A stretch of DNA of 64,000 nt from Pedobacter sp. PAMC26386 (GTDB lineage: Bacteria; Bacteroidota; Bacteroidia; Sphingobacteriales; Sphingobacteriaceae), in assembly GCA_014302835.1 (NCBI GenBank), contig CP060294.1:930001-994000 (forward strand), given 5' to 3'. The translations under genes were made by a program, and so were the position numbers. Below are positions 1 to 9,690 of this stretch, one piece after another (the first letter of the stretch is position 1; each line of letters starts with the position of its first letter). Below the pieces are notes generated by a model. It searched no databases, was not told the DNA's origin, and saw only the letters and a program-made list of their open reading frames with translations.

Positions 1-1
1 T

Positions 2-1825
2 GCATTTTATACTTCAGGCAGGACGGGTAATGAGGCCTCTTTTGTATACCAGTTATTTACAAAAGAATTCGGTACCAATAATCTGCCGGATTGCTCTAAT
101 ATGTGTCATGAAACAAGCGGGACAGCTTTATCGCAAACCATAGGAATTGGAAAAGGAACGGTAAAACTGGAAGACTTCTACGATACCGATGTGATTTTGA
201 TTATCGGACAAAACCCTGGAACAAATGCGCCCAGAATGATGAGTGCGCTAGAGAAAGGAAAAAAAAACGGCGCTAAAATTATTGCGATTAATCCTTTGCC
301 GGAAGCGGGTTTAATGGGCTTCAGAAACCCACAAGAACTCAATGGAATTCTGGGGACAGGTTCCAGGTTCGCTGATCTTTTTCTTCAGGTAAAAATAAAC
401 GGAGACATGGCTATTTTTAAAGCACTTGAAATTCTTTTATATGAAGCAGAGCTGAAGTCTCCCGGAAAAGTATTTGACCATGAATTTATTGCGAACCATA
501 CCGTGGGCTATGGGGATTTTATCAACCACCTGAAAAACTATCGGCTCGAAGAACTGGCTGTACAGGCGGGGGTCCCACTGGCACAAATCAGGGAAGCAGC
601 AGAAATTATCGGCCCTAAAAACAGACTTATATTTTGTTGGGGAATGGGTTTGACCCAACAAAAAAATGGAGTAGATATGTTGAAAGAGATCGTTAACATT
701 ACATTATTAAAAGGTAGTATCGGGAAACCAGGTGCCGGTTTATGCCCGGTTCGTGGACACAGTAATGTACAAGGAAACCGGACCATGTTAATTTCAGAGA
801 AACCGACACAAGCACAACTGGACAGATTAAAATCTGTTTTCGGCTTTGAGCCGCCAAGAAAAAATGGCTATGATGTGGTCAATGCAATCAAAGCGATGCA
901 TGCGGGCAAAGTCAAAGTGTTTTTTGGAATGGGTGGTAATTTTCTTTCGGCTACGCCGGATACCAATTATACTGCTGAAGCAATGCGCAAGCTGAAATTG
1001 AATGTACAGGTATCTACCAAACTTAACCGCGGTCATTTGATACACGGAGAGGAGGCCTTAATTCTGCCTGCACTATCCCGGAGTGATAAAGATCTGTATG
1101 ATGGTATTCCACAGTTTGTCAGTACGGAAAATTCTATGGGGGTGGTCCAATCTTCCAAGGGGATTCTAGATCCCATATCCAATCAGATGAGGAATGAAAC
1201 CCGGATTGTCTGTGAAATGGCGAAAGCTACTTTAGGCAGTCGGTCTGTAATAAACTGGGATAAATATGCCAATAGTTATGATGAGATCAGGGACGTCATT
1301 GAACAATGCATTCCTGGTTTCGAAGATTACAATAAAAGAGTACGTATACCCGGTGGGTTTTACTTGCCGAACGGTCCGCGTGAAGGAAAATTCATCACGG
1401 AGAAATTTATTGATAAAGCACCATTTACCTTAACAGATTTACCGGTCCATCATTTAGCTGATGATGAATATATGATGGCCTCTGTTCGTAGTCACGATCA
1501 GTTTAATACGACTATTTATGGTTTAGAAGATCGTTACCGTGGTATAAAAAATGAACGTCGTGTGATCTTTATGAATCAGCAGGATATGGATAAGGCAGGT
1601 TTTGTGGAAGGAGAGCATGTTGACCTGTTCAATTACGGAGATAACATTGAAAGAGTAGCGCGGTTATTTGTCGTTGTACCTTACAGTATACCTGCAAGTA
1701 ATACCGTAACCTATTATCCGGAAACCAATGTGCTGATGCCTATTAACAGCGTTTCTGATCAAAGTAATACACCAGTTGGAAAGCTGATTGTGATCAAAAT
1801 AAAAAAACATGTCCCGGATTCCTAA
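2..1825 (+). CDS. FdhF/YdeP-family molybdopterin oxidoreductase (5' end outside window)
   Basis: The reading frame is open from base 2, so the gene starts upstream and about 608 C-terminal residues are visible. The first visible residues (SGRTGNEASF, then DCSNMCHE) fit the molybdopterin-binding core of the formate dehydrogenase H/YdeP group. Further on are the GQNPGTNAPRM nucleotide-binding segment, a GMGLTQQKNGVD loop and GPGAGLCP-like CPVRGHSNVQG, all typical of this family; the last ~130 residues form the molydopterin dinucleotide-binding beta-barrel (near MASVRSHDQFNTTIYG). These enzymes bind a bis-guanylyl molybdenum cofactor in the cytoplasm; YdeP homologues are annotated as formate dehydrogenase-like but their substrate is uncertain. 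The gene overlaps mobA by 17 bp, which makes cofactor for it. Substrate cannot be told from this fragment. Confidence 0.9.
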   Translation, partial: AFYTSGRTGNEASFVYQLFTKEFGTNNLPDCSNMCHETSGTALSQTIGIGKGTVKLEDFYDTDVILIIGQNPGTNAPRMMSALEKGKKNGAKIIAINPLPEAGLMGFRNPQELNGILGTGSRFADLFLQVKINGDMAIFKALEILLYEAELKSPGKVFDHEFIANHTVGYGDFINHLKNYRLEELAVQAGVPLAQIREAAEIIGPKNRLIFCWGMGLTQQKNGVDMLKEIVNITLLKGSIGKPGAGLCPVRGHSNVQGNRTMLISEKPTQAQLDRLKSVFGFEPPRKNGYDVVNAIKAMHAGKVKVFFGMGGNFLSATPDTNYTAEAMRKLKLNVQVSTKLNRGHLIHGEEALILPALSRSDKDLYDGIPQFVSTENSMGVVQSSKGILDPISNQMRNETRIVCEMAKATLGSRSVINWDKYANSYDEIRDVIEQCIPGFEDYNKRVRIPGGFYLPNGPREGKFITEKFIDKAPFTLTDLPVHHLADDEYMMASVRSHDQFNTTIYGLEDRYRGIKNERRVIFMNQQDMDKAGFVEGEHVDLFNYGDNIERVARLFVVVPYSIPASNTVTYYPETNVLMPINSVSDQSNTPVGKLIVIKIKKHVPDS

Positions 1826-2393
1826 ACTATACGGTTTAGTACTGGCTGGTGGCCAGAGTACAAGAATGGGGCACGATAAAGGGCTGATCAACTGGCATGG
1901 CAAACCTCAGCGGGAGTACATGGCTGATCTGCTGATGCCCTTTTGTCAAAAGGTACTCATCTCCTGCAGAGCAGATCAGCTGGAAGAAATTGAAAAGAGG
2001 AATTACAAAGGTCTCCCGGATATCTATCCGGATTCAGGCCCTTTGGGTGCTATATTGTCTGCTTTCACACAAAAAGAAAACGTAGCCTGGCTTATTGTGG
2101 CCTGCGATTTACCTTTAATAGACAGTCAGCATTTAGCCTTTCTATGTGCACACCGAAATCCAGCTAAATTTGCTACTGCATTTGCAGCGGCAGATGGGCT
2201 GCCAGAACCATTGCTAACAATATGGGAACCTGCCGCTTCTCCTGTTATGCGTGCTTCCTTTACTGCTGGTTTTTCATCCGCACGTCAACTGCTTATTGAA
2301 AATGGAATTATTTTATTGAAGCCTATTCGTGCAGAGGCGCTTTCTAACGTCAATAAACAGGAAGAAGCAGCAGAAATCAGGAAAATTATTTAA
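1809..2393 (+). CDS. mobA: MobA-like molybdenum cofactor guanylyltransferase
   Basis: 194 residues, the usual size of MobA. It would transfer GMP from GTP to molybdopterin to make the guanine dinucleotide cofactor in the cytoplasm. The N-terminus carries the nucleotidyltransferase loop LAGGQSTRMGHDKG (residues 12-25), followed by the conserved DIYPDSGPLGAILSA segment and the metal-binding VACDLPL motif near residue 98. The ATG lies inside the end of the molybdopterin oxidoreductase gene (17-bp overlap), so translation is probably coupled and the product most likely serves that enzyme. Related NTP transferases such as MocA share this loop, but the guanylyltransferase reading fits the neighbour best. 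Confidence 0.88.
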   Translation: MSRIPKLYGLVLAGGQSTRMGHDKGLINWHGKPQREYMADLLMPFCQKVLISCRADQLEEIEKRNYKGLPDIYPDSGPLGAILSAFTQKENVAWLIVACDLPLIDSQHLAFLCAHRNPAKFATAFAAADGLPEPLLTIWEPAASPVMRASFTAGFSSARQLLIENGIILLKPIRAEALSNVNKQEEAAEIRKII

Positions 2394-2548
2394 AGAATGA
2401 ACACAAACGTTTGCGTAACATTTTTTTGGCTTTCAGTTTTTAGCTTGCCTGAATAACTATATATTAGATATAAATCAGGACAATGTATGAACGGTATCTG
2501 GTAGCTGGAATTTATTGATAAGTTAATATTCAATTAATTGCGGGATGC

Positions 2549-2556
2549 TACTTTTG
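2549..2556 (+). promoter_or_regulatory. Candidate -7 box (TACTTTTG) of the ECF sigma/FecR operon
   Basis: TACTTTTG is an exact match to the Bacteroidota -7 consensus TAnnTTTG and lies 36 bp before the ATG of the ECF sigma gene, in the 198-bp gap after mobA. No clear TTTG is seen at the right -33 distance, so the call rests on the -7 box only. Confidence 0.4.
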
Positions 2557-2591
2557 CGATCTGAAATTAACCTCTTTAAACCACCTGCAGT

Positions 2592-3197
2592 ATGTCTGAA
2601 ATGTTTGAAAGTGATTTTTTTTCTCTTCTTGATTTAGATAAAAATAAAGCATTCGAAAAACTCTTTGATGAATTCTGGGACCCTTTATATAGAAGGGCTT
2701 ATAGTAAAATCCAATCTGAAGATCTGGCTAAGGATCTTGTACAGGATGTTTTTATCGCTTTCTGGGATAATCTGGACAAACTGACAGAAGATCTTAATAT
2801 AGCAGCTTATTTACATGGTATTTTGAGGAATAAGATTCTTAAGGTTTTCGAAAAGGATGCCGTAAGATTAAAACATGCTTTGGCAATCTGTCCGGTAGAT
2901 GCTGTCTTGGATTTTTGTTCTCATGAACTGCTTTTAGAAAAAGAGCTGAAATCAATTATTGAAGGTGAAGTCAATCGGATGCCTTCGCGGATGAAAGAAA
3001 TCTATGCTTTAAAAAAGGAAAGTGATTTCTCTATTAAGCAGATTGCCGAAGAACTGGATCTTTCGGAACAAACTATTAAGAATCAATTGCAAAATGCATA
3101 CAACCGGTTAAGGTTGAAATTAAAGGAATACAACCCCAATTTAGCGGGACTTTCAATTATTTTGATTAAAATCTTATTTTTCTTCAAATCCGTATAG
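2592..3197 (+). CDS. ECF RNA polymerase sigma factor, FecI-like
   Basis: 201 residues. Region 2 is seen at about residues 25-95 (DLAKDLVQDVFIAFWDNLDKL, then LHGILRNKIL), and region 4 at about 125-180 with the helix-turn-helix FSIKQIAEELDLSEQTIKN. The C-terminal hydrophobic stretch LSIILIKILFFF is common in Bacteroidota ECF factors. It is followed after 43 bp by a FecR anti-sigma gene and then by SusC/SusD, the classic arrangement in which ligand uptake at the outer membrane releases the sigma factor to transcribe the transporter genes. Which promoters it controls is not visible here beyond that context. Confidence 0.93.
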   Translation: MSEMFESDFFSLLDLDKNKAFEKLFDEFWDPLYRRAYSKIQSEDLAKDLVQDVFIAFWDNLDKLTEDLNIAAYLHGILRNKILKVFEKDAVRLKHALAICPVDAVLDFCSHELLLEKELKSIIEGEVNRMPSRMKEIYALKKESDFSIKQIAEELDLSEQTIKNQLQNAYNRLRLKLKEYNPNLAGLSIILIKILFFFKSV

Positions 3198-3240
3198 TAC
3201 TTTTCTCTTCCTGAACGGATAGATAAGAAACAAAGAAATT

Positions 3241-4374
3241 TTGAATCCGGAACAATTCAGGGCAATTATTGCCAAATACAATAATAATACCGCAAGTGCA
3301 GAAGAAAGAGAGCTTATCGAAAATTGGTATGCTCAACTTGACGGGAGCGAAGTTTTGCCAGAAGTAACTGCGCTGAAAGAGCAGTTATATGATAGGGTTA
3401 AGCAACATGTTATTGTTAATCAGCTTGTTCCGGCAAAGAGGCTGAAATTATATCCCTGGATAGCGGCAGCGGCAGTTCTATTCGTTTTATCTGGTGTCGG
3501 CCTGCTTTATTTCAAACCAGTAATTCAGCAGGTTAAAAATTATGCCTATTCAGTGCATAGTGATAAAATCGTTCCTGGTACAAATAAAGCTGTATTAACT
3601 TTAGCAGATGGGCGCAAGATTAGTCTTTCAGATGCCGGGAATGGTCAGCTTGCCCAGCAGGCTGGGGTTGTTGTTACCAAAACAAAGAATGGTGAACTGA
3701 TTTATAAAGTCATTGGTAACGATCAGGCTACAGCAAAATACAATACAATTGCGACTCCGCGTGGTGGACAATATCAGCTGCTGCTGGCAGATGGCACAAA
3801 AATCTGGCTTAATGCGAATTCCTCTTTGACTTTTCCCACCGCATTTCCAGGCAGCGAGCGTCAGGTGAAACTTACTGGCGAAGCTTATTTTGAAGTTGCA
3901 AAAGATCCATCAAAAGCATTTATTGTAGAGACCACTCAAACTGAAATCAAAGTCTTAGGAACACATTTCAATATTATGGCTTATGCTGATGAAAAATCTC
4001 AGCAAACAACCTTGTTGGAAGGAGCTGTGGAAATCAGTAAGGGAATCCGGAAATCTGTATTGAAACCGGGGCAGCAGGCTACAACAGCAAGTTCTTCTGG
4101 TCTGATCAATATTCAGGATCTTGAAAATGCAACAGAGGCAATTGCCTGGAAAAATGGTTATTTCCAATTTGAAAAATCAGATCTCCATTCATTAATGCGG
4201 CAAATATCAAGATGGTATGCGACCGATGTCGTTTACCAGTGTGAGATTCCAAAAAAGGAATATTCGGGTAAAATTCCAAGAAGTGTGAATGTGAAAACAC
4301 TAATAGAAATGCTGGCTTATTCTGGTATACACTGTCGTGTAGAAAACAATAAAATTATCGTTAGTCAACGATAA
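3241..4374 (+). CDS. FecR-family anti-sigma factor (TTG start)
   Basis: 377 residues. The only start that gives the usual N-terminus (NPEQFRAIIAKYNN, then AEERELIENWY) is TTG, with AAGAAA just upstream; no in-frame ATG lies before it. Residues 1-70 would sit in the cytoplasm and hold the sigma factor. One membrane helix follows (WIAAAAVLFVLSGVGLLYF, about 78-96), then the periplasmic FecR domain (about 165-275, with TPRGGQYQLLLADGTKIWLN and GEAYFEVAKD) and a C-terminal DUF4974/STN-like domain (about 305-375). It should receive a signal from the STN domain of the SusC-like protein encoded next and pass it to the upstream sigma factor. Confidence 0.93.
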   Translation: MNPEQFRAIIAKYNNNTASAEERELIENWYAQLDGSEVLPEVTALKEQLYDRVKQHVIVNQLVPAKRLKLYPWIAAAAVLFVLSGVGLLYFKPVIQQVKNYAYSVHSDKIVPGTNKAVLTLADGRKISLSDAGNGQLAQQAGVVVTKTKNGELIYKVIGNDQATAKYNTIATPRGGQYQLLLADGTKIWLNANSSLTFPTAFPGSERQVKLTGEAYFEVAKDPSKAFIVETTQTEIKVLGTHFNIMAYADEKSQQTTLLEGAVEISKGIRKSVLKPGQQATTASSSGLINIQDLENATEAIAWKNGYFQFEKSDLHSLMRQISRWYATDVVYQCEIPKKEYSGKIPRSVNVKTLIEMLAYSGIHCRVENNKIIVSQR

Positions 4375-4459
4375 AATCAAATAATCAGGAACCTTTAAAC
4401 CCATTTCTATGAAATAGTAATACTCTTAATCTTCTGAAAAAACGGTTAACCAATAAAAA

Positions 4460-4486
4460 ACGGGAAGTGTTCGAACCACTCCCCGT
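4460..4486 (+). terminator. Hairpin between fecR and susC, possible attenuator
   Basis: ACGGGAAGTG and CACTCCCCGT can form a 10-bp stem with one A-C mismatch around a short loop. No T-run follows on the plus strand, so it may attenuate or stabilise mRNA rather than stop transcription. It lies in the 204-bp gap before the SusC gene. Confidence 0.4.
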
Positions 4487-4578
4487 CTAGGATAGGGTTA
4501 AATTCCTTAAGGACTGTTGTCCGGGATCCGGAAACAAAAATTATCTAAGCAATAATATTTTAAAACCCACTGCAATTT

Positions 4579-7500
4579 ATGAATTTTAGTGCATTCTTTA
4601 AGACTGTACCACAAATACAGTTTAAATCTTCTCAATTTTTATTAGTGATGAAACTATTTGTAATCCTGTTGTTTACAGGTCTGATGCAAGTTCACGCCAG
4701 TGTGTACAGTCAGAAAATCACACTCAGACAAAAAAATGTTTCCATTGAAACAGTGCTGAAAGCGATAGAAAAACAAAGTGATTATCTGTTTTTATATGAT
4801 AATCTGGAACTGCAGGGTGCAGCGAAAATTTCTGTTGATATTAACCAGGGTACTATTGAACAGGTGCTTGTACTATGTTTGAAAAACCAACCTTTGACCT
4901 ACAAGGTTTTCGAGAAAAATATTGTGCTCAAAAGGAAAGTAAACACCGTTGAAAATGCAGTTTCAGACCCGATAAAGGGTAGGGTTCTGGATGAAGGTGG
5001 TTTACCGATTATTGGTGCTAGTATTTTAATTAAAGGTACTAAAACGGGTGCAGTTACTGATAGCAATGGTAATTTCAGTCTGAACGCTCCGCAAGGTGCA
5101 ACGCTTGTAATCTCATTTATTGGTTTTGGTGCCAAAGAGATTACCGTAGGCACTGATCGTCAATACACAATCTCTTTAAAAGCTGAAGAGAATAAGCTGA
5201 CAGAAGTTGTGGTAACTGCTTTAGGGATTAAACGTTCTGAGAAATCTTTGGGTTATGCGGTGCAGAAAGTATCCGGTAAAGAATTGCAGACCGTTAAAGG
5301 GGTAGACGTTGGAACCTCATTAACAGGTAGAGTAGCTGGTTTGGTTGTTAAAAATTCCACTGAATTTAATGGCAAACCAACTCTTGAATTAAGAGGTGAG
5401 ACCGCAATTCTGGTGGTTGATGGAGTCGATTACGACAATTTATCACTTAGAGATATTCCAACAGACGACATTGAAAGTATCGATATTTTGAAAGGCCCAA
5501 CGGCATCAGCTTTATACGGAGCTAGAGCAAAGGGGGGAGTTTATTTAATTACAACTAAAAAAGGAGCAGCGGGAAAAGGCTTTTCTATTGATGTGAATAG
5601 CAATACGATGTTCCAGTTAGGTTACCTGGCTATTCCGAAAGTTCAAAGCTCTTATGGACGCGGAGATAATGGAGTTCTGAATAATGATTATGTATGGGGC
5701 CCTCGTTTGGATATGGGAAATACGGCCAGAGACTGGAATCCTGTTACTAAACAATTTGAAGATAATATGCCATTACGTTCTGTAGGGAAAGATAATCTAA
5801 AGAATTTTACAAGTACAGGGATTATTGCCAATAACAATATCACTATTGCACAGACCGGCGAAAATGGGAGTTTTAAAATTGGGTTAAACCATATCTATAA
5901 CAAAGGACAGTTTCCTAACCAATCATTGAACATGATTAACTTAACCTCAGGAGGTGAAATCAGAATCAATGATAAATTTAAAATAGAAAGTCATTTTGGT
6001 TTAAGTCGCCGTACAGCACCGCAGGTATGGGGTGGTGGGTATCAGAACCAGGGGTATTTATACCAGCTCGTGATGTGGACAGGTTCTGAATATGATATCA
6101 GAGATTACAAAGATTATTGGAAAGTACCTAATCAGACACAAAACTGGATGTATACCAACTGGTATGATAATCCATATCTGATTGCGAATGAAAAACTAGA
6201 TGCTATTCAGGAGAATACTGTGAATGCTAGTGTGACTGCTAATTATAAGATCACACCTGATTTGAATTTAATGCTTCGTTTAGGCTATGATAATTACAGC
6301 AATAGAGAAACCATGCGGAATCCAACTGCAAATATTTTCTCTACCCGTGGCGGCTGGGATGCGAAAGGAATGTACAGCATTAATAATACAAAAGGATATA
6401 GCACAAGTAATGACTTAATCTTGTCCTATAATAAAAAAGTAAATAAATTCTCTTTTGAAACTTTAGCAGGGGGGAACTTTTTTCATAAGGAGGATGAAGG
6501 GTTAAAGGCTACAACTAAAAACGGGTTGATTTCGCCTACTTATTTCTCTTTGAATGGGTCCATTGAACCTCCCAGAGTAACACCCTATTTTTCACCAAAA
6601 GAATCAAGTAGTCTATACGGAAGGGCTGCGGTAGGATGGAATGATGCTGTCTTTCTTGATTTTACTGGCCGTAATGACTGGATTTCTACACAACCTAAAG
6701 CGACTGGGTCTTATTTCTATCCTTCAGTTGGGTCAAGCGTGGTGATCTCACAGCTTGTCAAATTGCCGGAAGTAATTGACATGCTAAAAATCAGAGGGTC
6801 ATTTGCTGTTTTTAAAACACCTGCGGGTATTTTTGATACCAATACTGCTTACAAAACTACTAGCGCTGCATGGGGCAATCTAAATTCTGCGAGTTATCCT
6901 TTTAAATTAGCAGGAGCAAGTGATATACAGCCAAGTTCACAGCGTACCTGGGAGATTGGTACGGCTGGTTATTTGTTTAAAAAGCGTTTGCATTTTGATG
7001 TCGCATATTTTAATAAGTATTACTATAACCAGCAGACCAATGCTCAACTACCGGCATCTTCAGGATTTGCAACCACATTGGTCAATACGAAAGAAACCTA
7101 CACACGCAGAGGTATGGAAATTACAGTTGATGGCTCTGTTCTCAAAAACAAAGACTTTGAATGGTATTCTACCATCAACTGGTCTTATCAGCATCGGTAT
7201 TATGATCAGCTGGATCCAGTTTATTCTTCTGATGAACTATATGTAAAAAAAGGGGAGCGCTTGGATACTTACATGGCAAATTATTGGTTAACGGACCCGG
7301 CGGGCGATGTTATTCATAGCAATGGAATACCTGTGAATAGCGATTATAAAAAGAAATATGGCTATAGTGAACCTGATTTTAGTTTTGGTTTCATTAACAA
7401 CTTTACCTATAAGAACTGGATGCTGGGTGTCAATATAGACGGCAGAATTGGTGGATTGATGTACAATTATATCTATGATAAAATGTGGGATTCAGGTACT

Positions 7501-7932
7501 AATCCAGAATCTGATAATCAATATCGCTACGATCAGGTTGTAAATGGACTGAACAATTATGTAGGAAAAGGAGTAAAAGTTATTTCAGGAAAAGCTACTT
7601 ATGATAAATATGGAAATATTACAAGTGATAATCGTCAGTATGTAACAAATGACGTGCAAGTAGGTTATCAGGATTATGCACAGAATTTCAGAGGTGGTGA
7701 CAAAGGAATACAAAAAGAAACCTTTATTAAATTAAGAGAGATTTCATTAGGGTATAAATTGCCAGCTGATTTTACGCGTAAACTAGGTGTGAAGACGGCT
7801 TCCTTATCCTTAACCGGACAGAACCTGTTTATGTGGACGAATTTCAAATATTCCGATCCTGATATAGATAAAGAAGATCTGAATTCACCTTCTATGCGAA
7901 TGGTAGGGTTTAATCTTAGAGTTGGATTTTAA
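4579..7932 (+). CDS. SusC/RagA-type TonB-dependent transporter with STN domain
   Basis: 1117 residues. After a signal peptide (hydrophobic core LVMKLFVILLFTGLMQ, cleavage near SVYSQ) comes an STN domain (about 45-120; IETVLKAIEKQSDYLFLYD), a carboxypeptidase-like regulatory domain (about 130-205; KGRVLDEGGLPIIGASILIKG), the plug (about 210-345, including LRGETAILVVDGVDYDNLS and SIDILKGPTASALYGARAKGG) and a C-terminal barrel ending LRVGF. It should import a bound ligand across the outer membrane using TonB energy. The STN domain and the upstream ECF/FecR genes mark it as a trans-envelope signalling transporter. An ATG at residue 24 is an alternative start that shortens the signal region. Ligand unknown; no glycan-degrading enzyme is adjacent. 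Confidence 0.93.
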   Translation: MNFSAFFKTVPQIQFKSSQFLLVMKLFVILLFTGLMQVHASVYSQKITLRQKNVSIETVLKAIEKQSDYLFLYDNLELQGAAKISVDINQGTIEQVLVLCLKNQPLTYKVFEKNIVLKRKVNTVENAVSDPIKGRVLDEGGLPIIGASILIKGTKTGAVTDSNGNFSLNAPQGATLVISFIGFGAKEITVGTDRQYTISLKAEENKLTEVVVTALGIKRSEKSLGYAVQKVSGKELQTVKGVDVGTSLTGRVAGLVVKNSTEFNGKPTLELRGETAILVVDGVDYDNLSLRDIPTDDIESIDILKGPTASALYGARAKGGVYLITTKKGAAGKGFSIDVNSNTMFQLGYLAIPKVQSSYGRGDNGVLNNDYVWGPRLDMGNTARDWNPVTKQFEDNMPLRSVGKDNLKNFTSTGIIANNNITIAQTGENGSFKIGLNHIYNKGQFPNQSLNMINLTSGGEIRINDKFKIESHFGLSRRTAPQVWGGGYQNQGYLYQLVMWTGSEYDIRDYKDYWKVPNQTQNWMYTNWYDNPYLIANEKLDAIQENTVNASVTANYKITPDLNLMLRLGYDNYSNRETMRNPTANIFSTRGGWDAKGMYSINNTKGYSTSNDLILSYNKKVNKFSFETLAGGNFFHKEDEGLKATTKNGLISPTYFSLNGSIEPPRVTPYFSPKESSSLYGRAAVGWNDAVFLDFTGRNDWISTQPKATGSYFYPSVGSSVVISQLVKLPEVIDMLKIRGSFAVFKTPAGIFDTNTAYKTTSAAWGNLNSASYPFKLAGASDIQPSSQRTWEIGTAGYLFKKRLHFDVAYFNKYYYNQQTNAQLPASSGFATTLVNTKETYTRRGMEITVDGSVLKNKDFEWYSTINWSYQHRYYDQLDPVYSSDELYVKKGERLDTYMANYWLTDPAGDVIHSNGIPVNSDYKKKYGYSEPDFSFGFINNFTYKNWMLGVNIDGRIGGLMYNYIYDKMWDSGTNPESDNQYRYDQVVNGLNNYVGKGVKVISGKATYDKYGNITSDNRQYVTNDVQVGYQDYAQNFRGGDKGIQKETFIKLREISLGYKLPADFTRKLGVKTASLSLTGQNLFMWTNFKYSDPDIDKEDLNSPSMRMVGFNLRVGF

Positions 7933-7957
7933 TTAGCGTTTTTAAGAAAGAATTATT

Positions 7958-9514
7958 ATGAAGATATTAAAATATATTTTGTGTCTACCTGTGTTAGCTG
8001 TTATCATCAACGGCTGTCAGAAGTACGAGGAAATTAATACAAACCCAAATGTAACTACACAGGTAAATTCACCATTACTAGCTACGACTTTGATTCTGAA
8101 TATTACTCGTAATGCGGTCGGTACGCAAAAATCCTTTATGCAGCCGTTTTTGCTTGGTAAGTATCTGACCTGGGGTGAAAATCAGGTAAGTTATCAATAT
8201 AATAAATTGGGTAGTTCCGATTTTGACTCGGTAAAAGTATTGAGAAATATCCCGCCAATGATCAAATATGCTACAAGCGATAATCTAAGGAAGTCATATG
8301 AAGGTTTGGGACATTTCATGAGTGCCTGGCAGTTTTATCTGAATACTATGCAGGTGGGTGATATGCCTTATTCCGAAGCGAATAAAGGAGAGTCTGATCG
8401 TATTTTACAGCCGAAGTATGATACACAGAAAGCTGTTTTTTTAGGTATTCTTAAAGAGTTGGACCAAGCAAATGACTTGTTCGCGGCTGGTGCTGATTTT
8501 GCCGGAGATCCGATTTACGGAGGTAAGGTTGACAACTGGCGCAGGCTAACCAATAGTTTTGAACTGCATGTTTTATTGAATTTGTACAAAAAAACGGGTG
8601 ATGCAGATTTAAAAGTAATTGAAAGATTTAAGGATATTGCAGCAAACCGTCCGCTGATGCGTAGTTATGCAGATAATTTTGCACTGGCTTATACAGCAAT
8701 GGCTGGTCAGAATTATCCATGGTCTGATATTCCTGCCGGATCTGGAAATGCATTCGTGAAGTCAAATTATACGATGTTGTCTGGTGTATTGCTCAATCCG
8801 TTGAAAGCTATGAAAGATAAGAGGCTGTTCTATTTTGCTAAGCCCTCACCTGTTAAAATTAAAGCCGGTGCAAATCAATCTGACTATGATGCCTATGTTG
8901 GCGTAGAACCATCAGACGCTTTCACAGCCTTGCAAAAGATCAGAGGAACTACAGATTATTCTGACTTGAATAACCGCTACGTACAATTGGTAAATGCAGA
9001 ACCTGTAAGCGTTTTTAGTTACTGGGATTTACAATTTGCGCTATCAGAAGCAACGGTAAGAGGTTGGATCGGCGGTACTTCTGCTCAGGCCTATTATGCT
9101 GCCGGAATTACAAATTCAATGAAGTTTATTGCAGCTTATACACCAGATCTGGCAGATTATCATCATAACATGAAAATGGAAGATGCTTATATCAATGCTT
9201 ACCCAACTTCAGAAGGTGTGGCTTTAAGTGGTTCCAGTGAGCAGCAGATTGCACAGATTATTACGCAAAAATATCTGGCTAACTTTTTACAGGGAAGTCA
9301 GTATCTCTCCTGGTTTGAGAACAGAAGAACTGGCTACCCGGTATTCAAGTTGAATACTTCCACAAGTTTAAATATTCCATCTTCTAACTTCCCGGTTCGC
9401 TGGTTTTATCCATCTGCAGAACTGAATTATAATTCTGCCAATGTTACGGCAGCTATTGCTAGTCAGTATAATGGGAGTGATGATAATAATCAGTTGATGT
9501 GGATCTTGAAATAA
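7958..9514 (+). CDS. SusD/RagB-family outer-membrane lipoprotein (SusD-like_2 type)
   Basis: 518 residues. A lipoprotein signal peptide ends in INGC (Cys20), giving a surface-exposed lipoprotein. The N-terminal segment after the Cys (KYEEINTNPN) and the body (DNWRRLTNSFELHVLLNLYKK, later GGTSAQAYYAAGITNSM and LQGSQYLSWFENRRTGYP) are typical of the SusD-like_2 branch, built on TPR-like helices. It starts 25 bp after the SusC stop and should form the lid and ligand-binding partner of that transporter. A strong terminator follows. Substrate cannot be inferred. Confidence 0.92.
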   Translation: MKILKYILCLPVLAVIINGCQKYEEINTNPNVTTQVNSPLLATTLILNITRNAVGTQKSFMQPFLLGKYLTWGENQVSYQYNKLGSSDFDSVKVLRNIPPMIKYATSDNLRKSYEGLGHFMSAWQFYLNTMQVGDMPYSEANKGESDRILQPKYDTQKAVFLGILKELDQANDLFAAGADFAGDPIYGGKVDNWRRLTNSFELHVLLNLYKKTGDADLKVIERFKDIAANRPLMRSYADNFALAYTAMAGQNYPWSDIPAGSGNAFVKSNYTMLSGVLLNPLKAMKDKRLFYFAKPSPVKIKAGANQSDYDAYVGVEPSDAFTALQKIRGTTDYSDLNNRYVQLVNAEPVSVFSYWDLQFALSEATVRGWIGGTSAQAYYAAGITNSMKFIAAYTPDLADYHHNMKMEDAYINAYPTSEGVALSGSSEQQIAQIITQKYLANFLQGSQYLSWFENRRTGYPVFKLNTSTSLNIPSSNFPVRWFYPSAELNYNSANVTAAIASQYNGSDDNNQLMWILK

Positions 9515-9540
9515 TAGATTGAAACGAAAATAATAGATTG

Positions 9541-9571
9541 AAAGGGCTACCAGAAATGGTGGCCTTTTTTT
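9541..9571 (+). terminator. Rho-independent terminator after susD
   Basis: GGGCTACC and GGTGGCC pair (one G-T wobble) around AGAAAT and are followed by a run of seven T. It separates the SusC/SusD operon from the kinase operon. Confidence 0.8.
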
Positions 9572-9690
9572 ATGAGATCCTTCTGTAAATTCATTTCTTG
9601 AAAAAACTTTAAACTGCTATGATTTTTTAAATAAACATTGGAACTAAAATTGTAGTAATTTTACCACACACAAGCGTTGAATTAACTTAA

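Noticed and set aside
4460..4486. Riboswitch before susC
   Set aside because: Only one simple hairpin is seen and no known aptamer pattern.
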